Assembly (NCBI GenBank): GCA_913041665.1
Contig: CAJWKT010000006.1
Location: forward strand, 1-41,639
Origin: an uncultured Gammaproteobacteria bacterium
GTDB taxonomy: Bacteria; Pseudomonadota; Gammaproteobacteria; Steroidobacterales; Rariloculaceae
DNA length: 41,639 nt
Direction of reading: 5' to 3'
In this document: in pieces, positions 24,357 through 32,193 of the stretch
Position numbering within the stretch: position 1 is the first letter of the stretch
Layout: the number at the start of each line of letters is the position of its first letter
The notes under the pieces: generated by a model
What the model saw: the letters and a program-made list of their open reading frames with translations, nothing else
What the model was told of the DNA's origin: nothing
The model's database searches: none
Position numbers and translations under genes: made by a program

Positions 24357-25373
24357 TTGGGCCGAGAATTCATGGTCGTCAACGCGTTGGTTGTTATTTT
24401 GGTGACGGGTCTTGTACTTGGTTCGACTTCGGCAATTGGACAACAGAAGTCTCTTTTTGAGAGTGAGCCTATTCCTATCGTGATGGGTGGATACGGGCCT
24501 CCTAGTACGAGTTTCAGTCTTGGCCTGAAGCAAATTGGCGATCGACTTGAAGAAAAATTTGGTGATGCTGTAAATGTTAGATACGTCTATAACGTTATGG
24601 ATGTTGGTTTTAGCGGAGGCAGCGACCTTAAGTGGCTAGTTGAGACGGGTATTCTGACACTTGGTTACCTAACGATGGCCGATGGAGTACCAGAACTAGA
24701 GTTGGCAGCCTTGCCTTTCCTTTTTCCAGACGGTGCTACTGCTCGGGCGGCGATGGACGGGAAGCTTGGGTCTGCTGCCGCTTTGAGGATTGAAGCAGCG
24801 GGCCCCTATAAGGTTCTTGGCTATTTTGAAAACGGTTTTCGTCACGTGTCGAATAATGTTAGGCCTATCCAAGAACCGGACGACCTGAAGGGCCTAACAA
24901 TTCGCATCCTTCCCGTGCAGGCCAGGATTTTTGAGGCTTTGGGCGCAACCCCACATGCGATCAGTTTGCTGGCTGCGATTGATGCGATCAAGGAGGGCAC
25001 GATTGATGGCCAGGAGAATCCACTCGCTAATACAGTAACATATGGGATATATCCATATCAGCGGTTTCATACAATAACGAATCACTCGTACCTATCTCGT
25101 CCTATCTTTGTTCACCGCCCTTCATTTGAGGCATGGCCTGAAGCCTTGCAGGTAGAAATTGAGAAAGCCGCCAAGGATGCGGTAATACTTCAACGGGAGC
25201 TACACGACCAAGAGGAGCGCGCCGCCTTTAAAATTATTGAGACAGCGGGGGGTGTAATTCATCAGCTTACGCCTGAGGCGCGTGCCAAGTTTATCCAAAG
25301 TGCAGAGCCCATATATATAGAAGCGCGTACCAAGTACAGCAACGAACTTCTTAGCCTGGTAAGCCTTTTGTAA
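24357..25373 (+). CDS. TRAP-type substrate-binding protein (DctP family), Sec-exported
   Basis: A TTG start at 24357 is favoured because GGAGGGG ends five bases before it; the GTG at 24336 has no such site. The product of 338 residues has a Sec signal peptide ending near SAIGQ. The mature protein shows the DctP pattern: GGYGPPSTSF, a central DLKGLTIRILP strand and DGQENPLANT. It binds an organic anion in the periplasm for a TRAP transporter. No DctQ or DctM membrane subunit gene lies in the window, so it is an orphan. It is a close paralogue of the Tat-exported protein at 28648-29688. Confidence 0.9.
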   Translation: MGREFMVVNALVVILVTGLVLGSTSAIGQQKSLFESEPIPIVMGGYGPPSTSFSLGLKQIGDRLEEKFGDAVNVRYVYNVMDVGFSGGSDLKWLVETGILTLGYLTMADGVPELELAALPFLFPDGATARAAMDGKLGSAAALRIEAAGPYKVLGYFENGFRHVSNNVRPIQEPDDLKGLTIRILPVQARIFEALGATPHAISLLAAIDAIKEGTIDGQENPLANTVTYGIYPYQRFHTITNHSYLSRPIFVHRPSFEAWPEALQVEIEKAAKDAVILQRELHDQEERAAFKIIETAGGVIHQLTPEARAKFIQSAEPIYIEARTKYSNELLSLVSLL

Positions 25374-25448
25374 TGTCAGGATGTTGTTTTGGTGTTAAGG
25401 TTTTTTTGTCAGTTAGGTTAACAATATTTGCTAGTTAATGGAGTCCCG

Positions 25449-26156
25449 GTGAATTTCTATAAAATATTAATCTTGGTTGGAAATTTTTCCGGTAGCTTGA
25501 TTTTCACAGGCGCGGTTAGTGCCGGAGAACGTTCAGATTTAGATGGTGTATGGAATCTTGTTCATGAGTCGGCTCGTGATTCAGTTCTCAGTGGTACACC
25601 ACCTATCATAATGACGCGGGCAGGGGCTGAAAAAAATGCAGCCTATGATTTCCTTCAAGATGATCCGCTTATGCGATGCATTCCGCCGAGTATTAGCCGG
25701 GTGATGCTCACACCTTCACCGCTTTTTGAGATCAGGCAACATGAAACTTACGTAGAAATCAATTATGAGTTCATGGATGTGAAGAGGCGGGTTCCCTTGG
25801 ATCCAGCCCTTGATCTTTCTGATGCGCCCTTAAGCGTCCCTGAGCATCCGCATTTGGGGCGCTCTGTAGGTCGATATGAAGGAGAGGAGCTAGTGATTGA
25901 GACTACGAATATTGGCGAGGGCGTGTTTTCAACCCACGTGCTTGTTGGGTATTACCAATCTGATGAAATGAAGACCACTGAGCGTTTTATCCCAGATGGT
26001 GATTTGCTAGAAGTGCGAATTACCCACGTCGATCCGGTCTACTATGAAGAGCCTTTTGATATTATCTATCGGCATCATCGGACGGAGTCGCCCCTTCTTC
26101 ATTGGGGCTGCGAGCCGGAAAAAGCATGCGTTGATCCCCGCCTTTGTTCTCCATAA
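25449..26156 (+). CDS. Exported WEG-motif protein (short variant)
   Basis: GTG at 25449 follows GGAG by five bases; the TTG at 25428 is less likely. The 235 residues have a signal peptide ending VSAGE, then LDGVWNL and, in the middle, GRYEGEELVIETTNI. The latter is the motif shared with the proteins at 29946-30923 and 31336-32079 (GRWEG or GYWEG followed by LVV). The end repeats the family pattern of ERF, a VDPVYYEEPF strand and a CEPEKAC cysteine pair. The family is common beside DUF6152 genes, but no function is known to me. It follows the DctP gene by 75 bases. Confidence 0.75.
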   Translation: MNFYKILILVGNFSGSLIFTGAVSAGERSDLDGVWNLVHESARDSVLSGTPPIIMTRAGAEKNAAYDFLQDDPLMRCIPPSISRVMLTPSPLFEIRQHETYVEINYEFMDVKRRVPLDPALDLSDAPLSVPEHPHLGRSVGRYEGEELVIETTNIGEGVFSTHVLVGYYQSDEMKTTERFIPDGDLLEVRITHVDPVYYEEPFDIIYRHHRTESPLLHWGCEPEKACVDPRLCSP

Positions 26157-26220
26157 ATAAATATATTATACAATTAGTTATAATATTATTCTAATGTTAT
26201 ATATTAAATAGGAAAAGCCG

Positions 26221-26643
26221 ATGAATAGACTTATGGAGCGGGCAGATTTCCTGCTCTCACGGTGGTCTGGGGCGCTTCTCAGTATTTTGAGAATTATTAC
26301 TGCCTTTCTTTTTATACAGCATGGGACGCAGAAAGTTTTTAGCTTTCCAGTTGCTGCTTTTGGGGAATTTGACCCACTCTCACTTCTTGGGTTTGGTGGT
26401 CTCTTGGAGGTTTTTGGTGGCACTTTGATTCTAGTAGGGCTATTTACACGTCCGCTGTCTTTTCTGATGTCCGGCATGATGGCAGTCGCTTATTTCATGT
26501 TTTTTTCTTCCGAAGGATTTTGGACGGTTACAAATGGCGGTGACGCGGCTGTGCTCTACTGCTTTGTGTTTTTGTATTTGTCGGCAGCGGGTGGCGGACC
26601 TTGGAGTCTGGATCATTTATGGAGAAGAAGCAGGCCAGGTTAA
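26221..26643 (+). CDS. DoxX family membrane protein
   Basis: The 140 residues have four hydrophobic helices and the DoxX landmarks: FIQHGTQKVF after helix 1, GGLLEVFGGTLILVGLFTR for helix 2, and a C-terminal AGGGPWSLDHL. DoxX proteins are inner-membrane proteins linked to thiol or quinone redox, with no single defined reaction. AGGAAA precedes the ATG. The 64 bases upstream are very A+T-rich and contain TATAAT-like sequence, so a local promoter is plausible. Confidence 0.88.
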   Translation: MNRLMERADFLLSRWSGALLSILRIITAFLFIQHGTQKVFSFPVAAFGEFDPLSLLGFGGLLEVFGGTLILVGLFTRPLSFLMSGMMAVAYFMFFSSEGFWTVTNGGDAAVLYCFVFLYLSAAGGGPWSLDHLWRRSRPG

Positions 26644-26711
26644 AAAAACAAGCATATCTACCAACTAATTTCCTGGTCTAGCGTGATTTGAACTGTTTCT
26701 AATAGTTTTTA

Positions 26712-27554
26712 TTAGTGTGTCATGGAATAAACCACGTAGTTGACAGCGAAGCGGTAGGCAAGCGCTGTCATGGGTTCTGGGTACCATGGATCATCAGCAT
26801 GCTCCCATGCATCACCCATATCCATATTGAAATTTATAGCCACTATCAGGCGCCCCTCATCGTCATAGATTCCTCGCCAATGTGGTGTATCTCCGTCTGC
26901 CTGCCAGCGATCGCCACGACCAGGGATCTGGGTTCGTTGGTCAAGGTCATACAGGACATGCAAAAGAGGGTCGTTATCGTCAATCTCAAGAATTGGACGA
27001 TCTGGAAAGGCACGCTGCATGGACTGAACGAAAACAGCCCATTCATAACTTCCCCAGAAATCATCCACCATGAGAAAGCCACCCCTGAGAAGATACTCAC
27101 GCAATCTTGCTGCTTCCTCGTCGCTTAGATACCACTGACCGACTTCAACTGCGTACAACCACGGGTAGTCCATTAACTCAGCGTCCATTATGCTTAATAT
27201 GCGACCCTGTGCTCCTGTGTCGAGCTGTGTAAGCCGCTTTAGTCCCTGGAGCAGATGTATTTCAGCTTCTGGGTAATCTGTTAGCCAAGCACCACGTCCA
27301 CGACGGCGATATCCAGCGTCTGAATATGCCAGGCGCGTGAAATAAAATTCAGCCTCTAGTCTATTTTCAATAGAGCTATTGGAAATTTGTCCGCTTGCCC
27401 GAATGAGGCATCCACTTCCTAGAAAGAGGGCAATTAGGGCAACAGAGGCCAGAAGGCATTTCTTTATAGCGATCTTTTGGGTAAGGGGTAGGATATTGAT
27501 CCCTCCGGGAAAGTGTTGCCGCAACCTAACGGAGTTGATCAAAATTCCTTCCAT
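26712..27554 (-). CDS. DUF4159 domain protein
   Basis: The 280 residues contain FYFTRLAYSDAGYRRRGRGAW, then WLTDYPEAE, YLLRGGFLMVDDFWG and RAFPDRPILEI, which are the DUF4159 landmarks. A hydrophobic signal segment with LGSGC (a lipobox) lies near residues 33-49, preceded by an unusually long N-region, so the true start is probably later than the ATG at 27554; no well-placed ATG, GTG or TTG exists, although GGAGGG occurs near 27510. As written the gene overlaps the serine hydrolase gene by 16 bases. DUF4159 is a ThuA-like or glutamine-amidotransferase-like fold of unknown function. Confidence 0.85.
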   Translation of the reverse strand: MEGILINSVRLRQHFPGGINILPLTQKIAIKKCLLASVALIALFLGSGCLIRASGQISNSSIENRLEAEFYFTRLAYSDAGYRRRGRGAWLTDYPEAEIHLLQGLKRLTQLDTGAQGRILSIMDAELMDYPWLYAVEVGQWYLSDEEAARLREYLLRGGFLMVDDFWGSYEWAVFVQSMQRAFPDRPILEIDDNDPLLHVLYDLDQRTQIPGRGDRWQADGDTPHWRGIYDDEGRLIVAINFNMDMGDAWEHADDPWYPEPMTALAYRFAVNYVVYSMTH

Positions 27555-28555
27555 TTTTCAATGGCCCTGGAGGCAGGCAGGACGATGGAGTATTCAACGA
27601 GGTCGTAAACACTTCGCGTGTGTGCTCGGCGACCTGTTCCAGGATTGCTTGATGAGGTGGTTACTACAGTGAGCTCCAGGGCAGGAACGAGCAAAATGAA
27701 TTGCCCTCCGTAACCCCATGCATAAGAGGTAGTAAAGTCCCCCATTTCTCGGATCCACCAACCATATCCATAGAATCGACCGTTTTCCCGCGTTGATTTG
27801 GTGTGTGCTTGGAGCGATCTATTTACCCAATCCGGTGGAATAATCTGATGGCCATCTATTTGGCCATTATTCCGGTATAGCTCCCCAAATTTCATCATTT
27901 GTCTAGGAGTTATTTCCATATCATTGCCCCCAAAATAAATACCTTGAGGGTCTTGTGGCCAAGGAGCAAGACGAAAACCTAGGGATTTAGTCAGCGATTG
28001 GCGTGCAAATTCCAATGTGGTGGTATCAGTTGCTAGCGCGAGGATTGCTGAGAGCAAATGTGTGTTGCCAGTGCTGTATTCCATGATAGTGCCGGGGCGC
28101 AATTCCAAGGGCTGGCTAAGCGCATAATTGACCCAGTTTCTACTCTGCACCCATGCACCGTAATTGCGATTACTGGTTGTTTCCAGGCCGGACTGCATAG
28201 TCAAAAGATCCTCAATAGTAATCTTGCGTTTGAGTGCATCGCCTTCTTTAGATAACAATCCTGCGAAGTAATCGCTGATCGGTTGTTGTGCGCTCTCAAT
28301 ATGCCCTTGCTCGATAGCGATGCCGATAAGAGCGGAGACCCAGCTTTTTGAGACAGATTTCACATTTGCTAACTGTCTTTGTGTGGTTCCATTAAAGTAT
28401 TGCTCGAGAACAGATTGGCCGTTCCAGCTTACAAGTAAGCTGTGTAATCGCGGCATGACTTGGGCTCTTGCGAGGGCATCCTGAAATTCAAATGTTGGTT
28501 GATTTAAGTCTTCCGCCTGGGCGTCGGTTAGTCCCAAGATGCCAGTACTCAGCAT
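27539..28555 (-). CDS. Serine hydrolase of the beta-lactamase/PBP4 fold (N-terminus uncertain)
   Basis: The 338 residues have the SxxK motif at Ser67-Lys70 (SVSK), a YST motif at 160-162, and a WGYGGQ motif near residue 290 in place of KTG. These are esterase/beta-lactamase class C-type features. The ATG at 28555 lies inside a signal peptide (its first 14 residues end TDAQA). The reading frame continues upstream through a further hydrophobic stretch without stop or start to the DctP stop, and the ATG at 28629 is out of frame by one base in a run of five C. Either a sequence error or a real frameshift removes the start, so the full-length product may not be made as is. Confidence 0.82.
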   Translation of the reverse strand: MLSTGILGLTDAQAEDLNQPTFEFQDALARAQVMPRLHSLLVSWNGQSVLEQYFNGTTQRQLANVKSVSKSWVSALIGIAIEQGHIESAQQPISDYFAGLLSKEGDALKRKITIEDLLTMQSGLETTSNRNYGAWVQSRNWVNYALSQPLELRPGTIMEYSTGNTHLLSAILALATDTTTLEFARQSLTKSLGFRLAPWPQDPQGIYFGGNDMEITPRQMMKFGELYRNNGQIDGHQIIPPDWVNRSLQAHTKSTRENGRFYGYGWWIREMGDFTTSYAWGYGGQFILLVPALELTVVTTSSSNPGTGRRAHTRSVYDLVEYSIVLPASRAIEKWKEF

Positions 28556-28647
28556 CGAGAGAATAAAAAAAACAGCTAATATACAAGCCCGTATTTGACG
28601 AACGGGTGTTGCTAACTTTCTGGGGGCATTTAGATTATTTGGTGTGT

Positions 28648-29688
28648 CTAAAATTTTAGGTCAACCAATTGTAAAAGTTCGCTACTGTATTTTGCGCGCG
28701 CTTCAGAATATACAGGCTTGATCGCTTCAACAAATTCATTCACCTGATCTGGTGTGAGCTCAAGAATTTCACCGCCCGCTTTTTGTATTTCTTCCGCAGC
28801 TTCCAATTCTTCTTTTTCTTTCAGTTGTCGTTGAAAGTCAACCGCATCTTTGATAGCTGCCCTCATTTCTACTTGGAGCGCTTCCGGCCACCCATCATAG
28901 GATTGGCGGTGCAGAAAAATTGGCCGGGATATGTAGAAGTGATTTGTTACCGTATGGTACTGATGAAAATTGTGTACGCCGTAGGTCACGGTGTTGGCAA
29001 AAGGGTTTTCCTGAGCATCCAAAGTACCTGCCTTGATTCGGGCAATAGCTTCGGATAAATCGAGGATTTCAGGGGTTGCGCCTAGCAATTCAAATGTTCG
29101 AAGATGAACTTTGCTGGGAAGGACGCGCATTTGCAATCCTTTCAAATCATCGGGTGTTCGTATGGGTCTGATGCGGTTAGATATGTGCCGTAATCCATTT
29201 TCAAAATACCCCAGGATACGGTAATTCATTTGCTCTTCAATCCGAGCAGTTAGTATTTTTCCGAGTTCGCCATCCATTGCAGCTCTTGCAGAGGAACTAT
29301 CAGAAAAAAGAAAAGGAAGATCTACTAGACCTAAATCGGGGACGCGCTCCGTCATATAGCTACTGGATTGGTAGCCAAGAGTGAGCATTCCATTTTCAAC
29401 GAGCCATAAAATGTCAAGCCCCTGGTAGCCAAGATCTAGGATGTTGTAGACGTACTTTACGTCTACCATGTCTCCAAATTTATTTGTAAGTCGATCACCT
29501 ATTCTTTTTAGAGCCAGACTAAAACTGGTAGTAGGTGGTCCATACCCACCCATGACGATCCGGATTGGTTTTCCGGTTGTGCTGACAGGAATGCTCTCCT
29601 GTGCTTTTGCGATAGACACTCCAAGCCCCTTTGAGGTTGCGCTTAAGCTTATTAGAGCCGAAGCTTTTAGAAATCCACGCCTTGACAT
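28648..29688 (-). CDS. TRAP-type substrate-binding protein (DctP family), Tat-exported
   Basis: The ATG at 29688 starts MSRRGFLK, a textbook twin-arginine Tat motif, after a GGGAA site. An upstream ATG at 29778 lies inside the intergenic repeat and is not preferred. The 346 residues parallel the protein at 24357-25373 along their length: GGYGPPTTSF, DDLKGLQMRVLP, DAQENPFANT and the ending ARAKYSSELLQL. It binds a solute in the periplasm for TRAP uptake. Tat export suggests it folds before export, perhaps with a cofactor or tightly bound ligand, unlike its Sec-exported twin. No TRAP membrane subunits are nearby. Confidence 0.92.
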   Translation of the reverse strand: MSRRGFLKASALISLSATSKGLGVSIAKAQESIPVSTTGKPIRIVMGGYGPPTTSFSLALKRIGDRLTNKFGDMVDVKYVYNILDLGYQGLDILWLVENGMLTLGYQSSSYMTERVPDLGLVDLPFLFSDSSSARAAMDGELGKILTARIEEQMNYRILGYFENGLRHISNRIRPIRTPDDLKGLQMRVLPSKVHLRTFELLGATPEILDLSEAIARIKAGTLDAQENPFANTVTYGVHNFHQYHTVTNHFYISRPIFLHRQSYDGWPEALQVEMRAAIKDAVDFQRQLKEKEELEAAEEIQKAGGEILELTPDQVNEFVEAIKPVYSEARAKYSSELLQLVDLKF

Positions 29689-29945
29689 AAATTTCCCATG
29701 GTGACCTATTGAGCCGCGGATTATCGCTGGCCCTGAGCTACTGTCAAGGTGAAGTTGGTAGCATTTTCGCCAAAACAAATGTATTCACTACTGATCAATG
29801 TATTCACTACTGATCTTAGTCATAATAGTATCTAGGTCTTACTGATTGGCGGTAAGCTTTTTTTCCAATTAAATTGGGTAGCTAATAGAGGCTTTATAGG
29901 GCCATAATTTTTTGGCCATTTCATTTCTTGAAGGGGATGCTTTAA
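29689..29945. promoter_or_regulatory. Divergent intergenic region with tandem repeat
   Basis: These 257 bases separate the minus-strand Tat-DctP gene and the plus-strand WEG-motif gene, so promoters for both lie here. The region holds the perfect tandem 19-base repeat at 29778-29815. No consensus promoter could be fixed with confidence. Confidence 0.4.
29778..29815. repeat. Perfect tandem duplication of 19 bases
   Basis: AATGTATTCACTACTGATC occurs at 29778-29796 and again immediately at 29797-29815 with no mismatch. It lies between two divergent genes, about 130 bases before the plus-strand start. Two perfect copies suggest a recent duplication or a doubled regulator site. Confidence 0.85.
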
Positions 29946-30923
29946 GTGGATAAGTTGCGTTTTGTTTTGCGCGGGACAGCGGCAACAGCTGCACTTGCAA
30001 CGTTTTTACTACCAGTATTTGGTCCCGCTCAGGAACGGGTGGGCGGGCACAGTGCTCCAGTGGTACGTTCTGCGGCGTGGGTTATTGATTCCGTCTGTCC
30101 AGACGATACACATGCTGCTTTTCATTCTTGCGCGACTGAGGCTGCTAAAACTTTTGAGCCACCTCGTACTGTGGATGGCCAGCCGAACCTGGGTGGTATT
30201 TGGAGACGTCGCTCGGCAGCGCATGAGAACCTTCAGTCCCACCCCCGAACATTGGATGATTTTGGCGCTACCAGTATCGTGGTAGACCCGTCTGACGGGA
30301 TAGTTCCTTTGCAACCTTGGGCAGAGGCACAACGTCGTTACAATCGTTCAGCCTATATTCATCATAATGCTATCTGTCGTTTGGATGGACTTCCGGTAAC
30401 AATGTACATGACCGGCACTTATCAATTTATGCAAAGCTCAGGTTATTTCCTTGTCCAAGGCGAAGAAGCCCATGCGTACCGTGTTGTTCCCTTGGGCAAT
30501 CGGACCCATATTGGTAAGAGACTTAAGCTCTGGAATGGGGACTCTATAGGGAGGTGGGAAGGCAATACCTTAGTTGTTGAGACAGCTAACCAGAATGCGA
30601 AGCCATGGCTAGATCAACGCGGACGATTCTATACCGATGAAGCACAGGTAGAGGAACGCTTTACCCTTATTGATGCAAATACCATACATTGGCAGGCAAC
30701 CATTGATGACTCAAATGTGTATACCAATCCTTTTACGATTGCCCTTGCTTATCGTCGTAGCACCGTGGAGGACTTTGAAATTTGGGAAGAGGCCTGCTTT
30801 GAAAATAATGATCTAGCAGCGGAAATGTTCATGAATGTGGGCTACAAGATCTATCCAGGTATTACTGGTGATGAGGCACGACGATTAAAGGCTGCATGGG
30901 AGTTAGAGGAGGGGGAACGGTGA
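29946..30923 (+). CDS. Exported WEG-motif protein (long variant)
   Basis: A GTG start follows AAGGGG by nine bases. The 325 residues begin with a signal peptide (about 1-28), and later show LGGIWRR, a MYMTGTYQFMQ segment, the shared GRWEGNTLVVET motif near residue 205, WLDQRGRFYTDEAQVEERF, and an NPFTIALAYRR strand with late cysteine. The family also occurs twice more in the window. Its stop overlaps the start of the DUF6152 gene by four bases (GTGA), so they are translationally coupled. Function is unknown; two early cysteines and several His suggest an extracytoplasmic disulfide- or metal-containing domain. Confidence 0.75.
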   Translation: MDKLRFVLRGTAATAALATFLLPVFGPAQERVGGHSAPVVRSAAWVIDSVCPDDTHAAFHSCATEAAKTFEPPRTVDGQPNLGGIWRRRSAAHENLQSHPRTLDDFGATSIVVDPSDGIVPLQPWAEAQRRYNRSAYIHHNAICRLDGLPVTMYMTGTYQFMQSSGYFLVQGEEAHAYRVVPLGNRTHIGKRLKLWNGDSIGRWEGNTLVVETANQNAKPWLDQRGRFYTDEAQVEERFTLIDANTIHWQATIDDSNVYTNPFTIALAYRRSTVEDFEIWEEACFENNDLAAEMFMNVGYKIYPGITGDEARRLKAAWELEEGER

Positions 30924-31324
30924 GCTTAAAAACAAAGAAGTCTTTTGTTCCTGTCTTGTGTGGCGTGATAGGTTTTTTCATCTTGCATTCAGCTGAGACT
31001 CATCATTCAATTGCTGCCCAATTTGATATGACGAAGGAAATAGCGATAGAAGGTCTCATTTTAGAGATGGAGTGGCGAAATCCACACGCATGGCTTCAGA
31101 TTGAAGCGAACAACGAGGATGGTCAGCCAGAGATTTGGCAAATCGAATTCGGTAGTGCGAATTCATTATACCGAAGGGGTTGGCGGAGAGATGATTTACC
31201 GGTGGGTGCAAAGGTAAGCGTTAATGGGTTACCAGCCCGGGATGGCTCGAGGGTTGTGGGGGCCGAGGATGTTACTTTGCCGGATGGCAGAACGCTTTTT
31301 GCCGGGACCGGGCCCGAAAATTAA
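30920..31324 (+). CDS. DUF6152 family exported protein (second copy)
   Basis: The GTG at 30920 lies in the GTGA overlap with the preceding stop, and GGAGGGGG lies four bases upstream, so this start is preferred over the codon at 30896. The 134 residues have a signal peptide ending SAET, after which HHSIAAQFD begins, then IEGLILEMEWRNPHAWLQ and a WQIEFGS strand, as in the first copy at 22140-22658. It sits between two WEG-motif genes and is followed by another after 11 bases, a fixed DUF6152/WEG pairing. Function unknown. Confidence 0.85.
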   Translation: MSLKTKKSFVPVLCGVIGFFILHSAETHHSIAAQFDMTKEIAIEGLILEMEWRNPHAWLQIEANNEDGQPEIWQIEFGSANSLYRRGWRRDDLPVGAKVSVNGLPARDGSRVVGAEDVTLPDGRTLFAGTGPEN

Positions 31325-31335
31325 GGGGTAGGGCT

Positions 31336-32079
31336 ATGAGTTTATCGCAATCTAGATTTCGGCTAACCGCAACATTATTTTATTTTTTGCCATTGCTTGG
31401 TGTTGGGCAGGATTATTCTCCACCTAGGACAGAACATGGTGATCCGGATCTTCAGGGGATATGGCAGGCTTTAAATACCGCGGTCTGGGACATCCAAGAT
31501 CATCCGGCAACATTAGGCATACCAGCCGGGCAAGGTGTTGTAATTGACGGCGAAATTCCATACCAGACATGGGCTGCAGAGCAAAGGGAGGAGAATTACA
31601 AAAACCGGTTGACGGCTGATCCAGAGGCAAGCTGCAAAATGGTTGGGGTTCCTCGAATTACCTACATGCCGTATCCTTTTCAAATTTTTCAAACACCGGA
31701 TCAAATTGTTTTTTTGTATGAGTATGTTCATTCAATTCGGAATATTTTTATGAACAACGCTCATCCTGAAGGTCCAATTCAATGGTGGTTGGGGGACTCG
31801 CGTGGATATTGGGAAGGAGATAGTCTGGTAGTCGATGTGGTACATTTTACGGATCAGACTTGGTTTGATCGCTCTGGAAACTTTCACAGCGAATCACTTC
31901 ATGTGGTGGAACGCTACACCCGAACAGGACCAAACCACATGTTGTATGAGGTAACTATAGAAGATCCGGAGGTATTTACAGAGCCCTGGAAGATGAGCAT
32001 GCCCCTATATCGAAGGCAAGAAGAAAATAGTCGGATCCTTGAGTATGAATGTTACGCTTATTCTGGCAATGAAAATTAA
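31336..32079 (+). CDS. Exported WEG-motif protein (third copy)
   Basis: The ATG follows AAGGGG. The 247 residues have a signal peptide ending GVGQ, then PDLQGIWQAL, a MPYPFQIFQ segment, GYWEGDSLVVDVVHF near residue 155, and WFDRSGNFHSESLHVVERY with a closing VFTEPWKMSMPLYRR strand. The last two blocks are almost the same order as in the protein at 29946-30923. It follows the DUF6152 gene by 11 bases and precedes the interrupted PQQ dehydrogenase by 114. Function unknown; acting with the dehydrogenase in the envelope is an inference. Confidence 0.78.
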   Translation: MSLSQSRFRLTATLFYFLPLLGVGQDYSPPRTEHGDPDLQGIWQALNTAVWDIQDHPATLGIPAGQGVVIDGEIPYQTWAAEQREENYKNRLTADPEASCKMVGVPRITYMPYPFQIFQTPDQIVFLYEYVHSIRNIFMNNAHPEGPIQWWLGDSRGYWEGDSLVVDVVHFTDQTWFDRSGNFHSESLHVVERYTRTGPNHMLYEVTIEDPEVFTEPWKMSMPLYRRQEENSRILEYECYAYSGNEN

Positions 32080-32193
32080 TGATAAGGAAAAAAAAGCTAA
32101 TTGAATCTTTTGCACCGGGATAGCACGAAGTTAAATAAATAGACGGTTTTTTGTAAGTGAGAAAAAGAAGCTTTGCAGAAAAGAGAACATTCT

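Noticed and set aside
26699-26715. CTAATA/TATTAG hairpin between DoxX and DUF4159 genes as a bidirectional terminator
   Set aside because: All but two pairs are A-T and there is no following T-run; too weak to claim.
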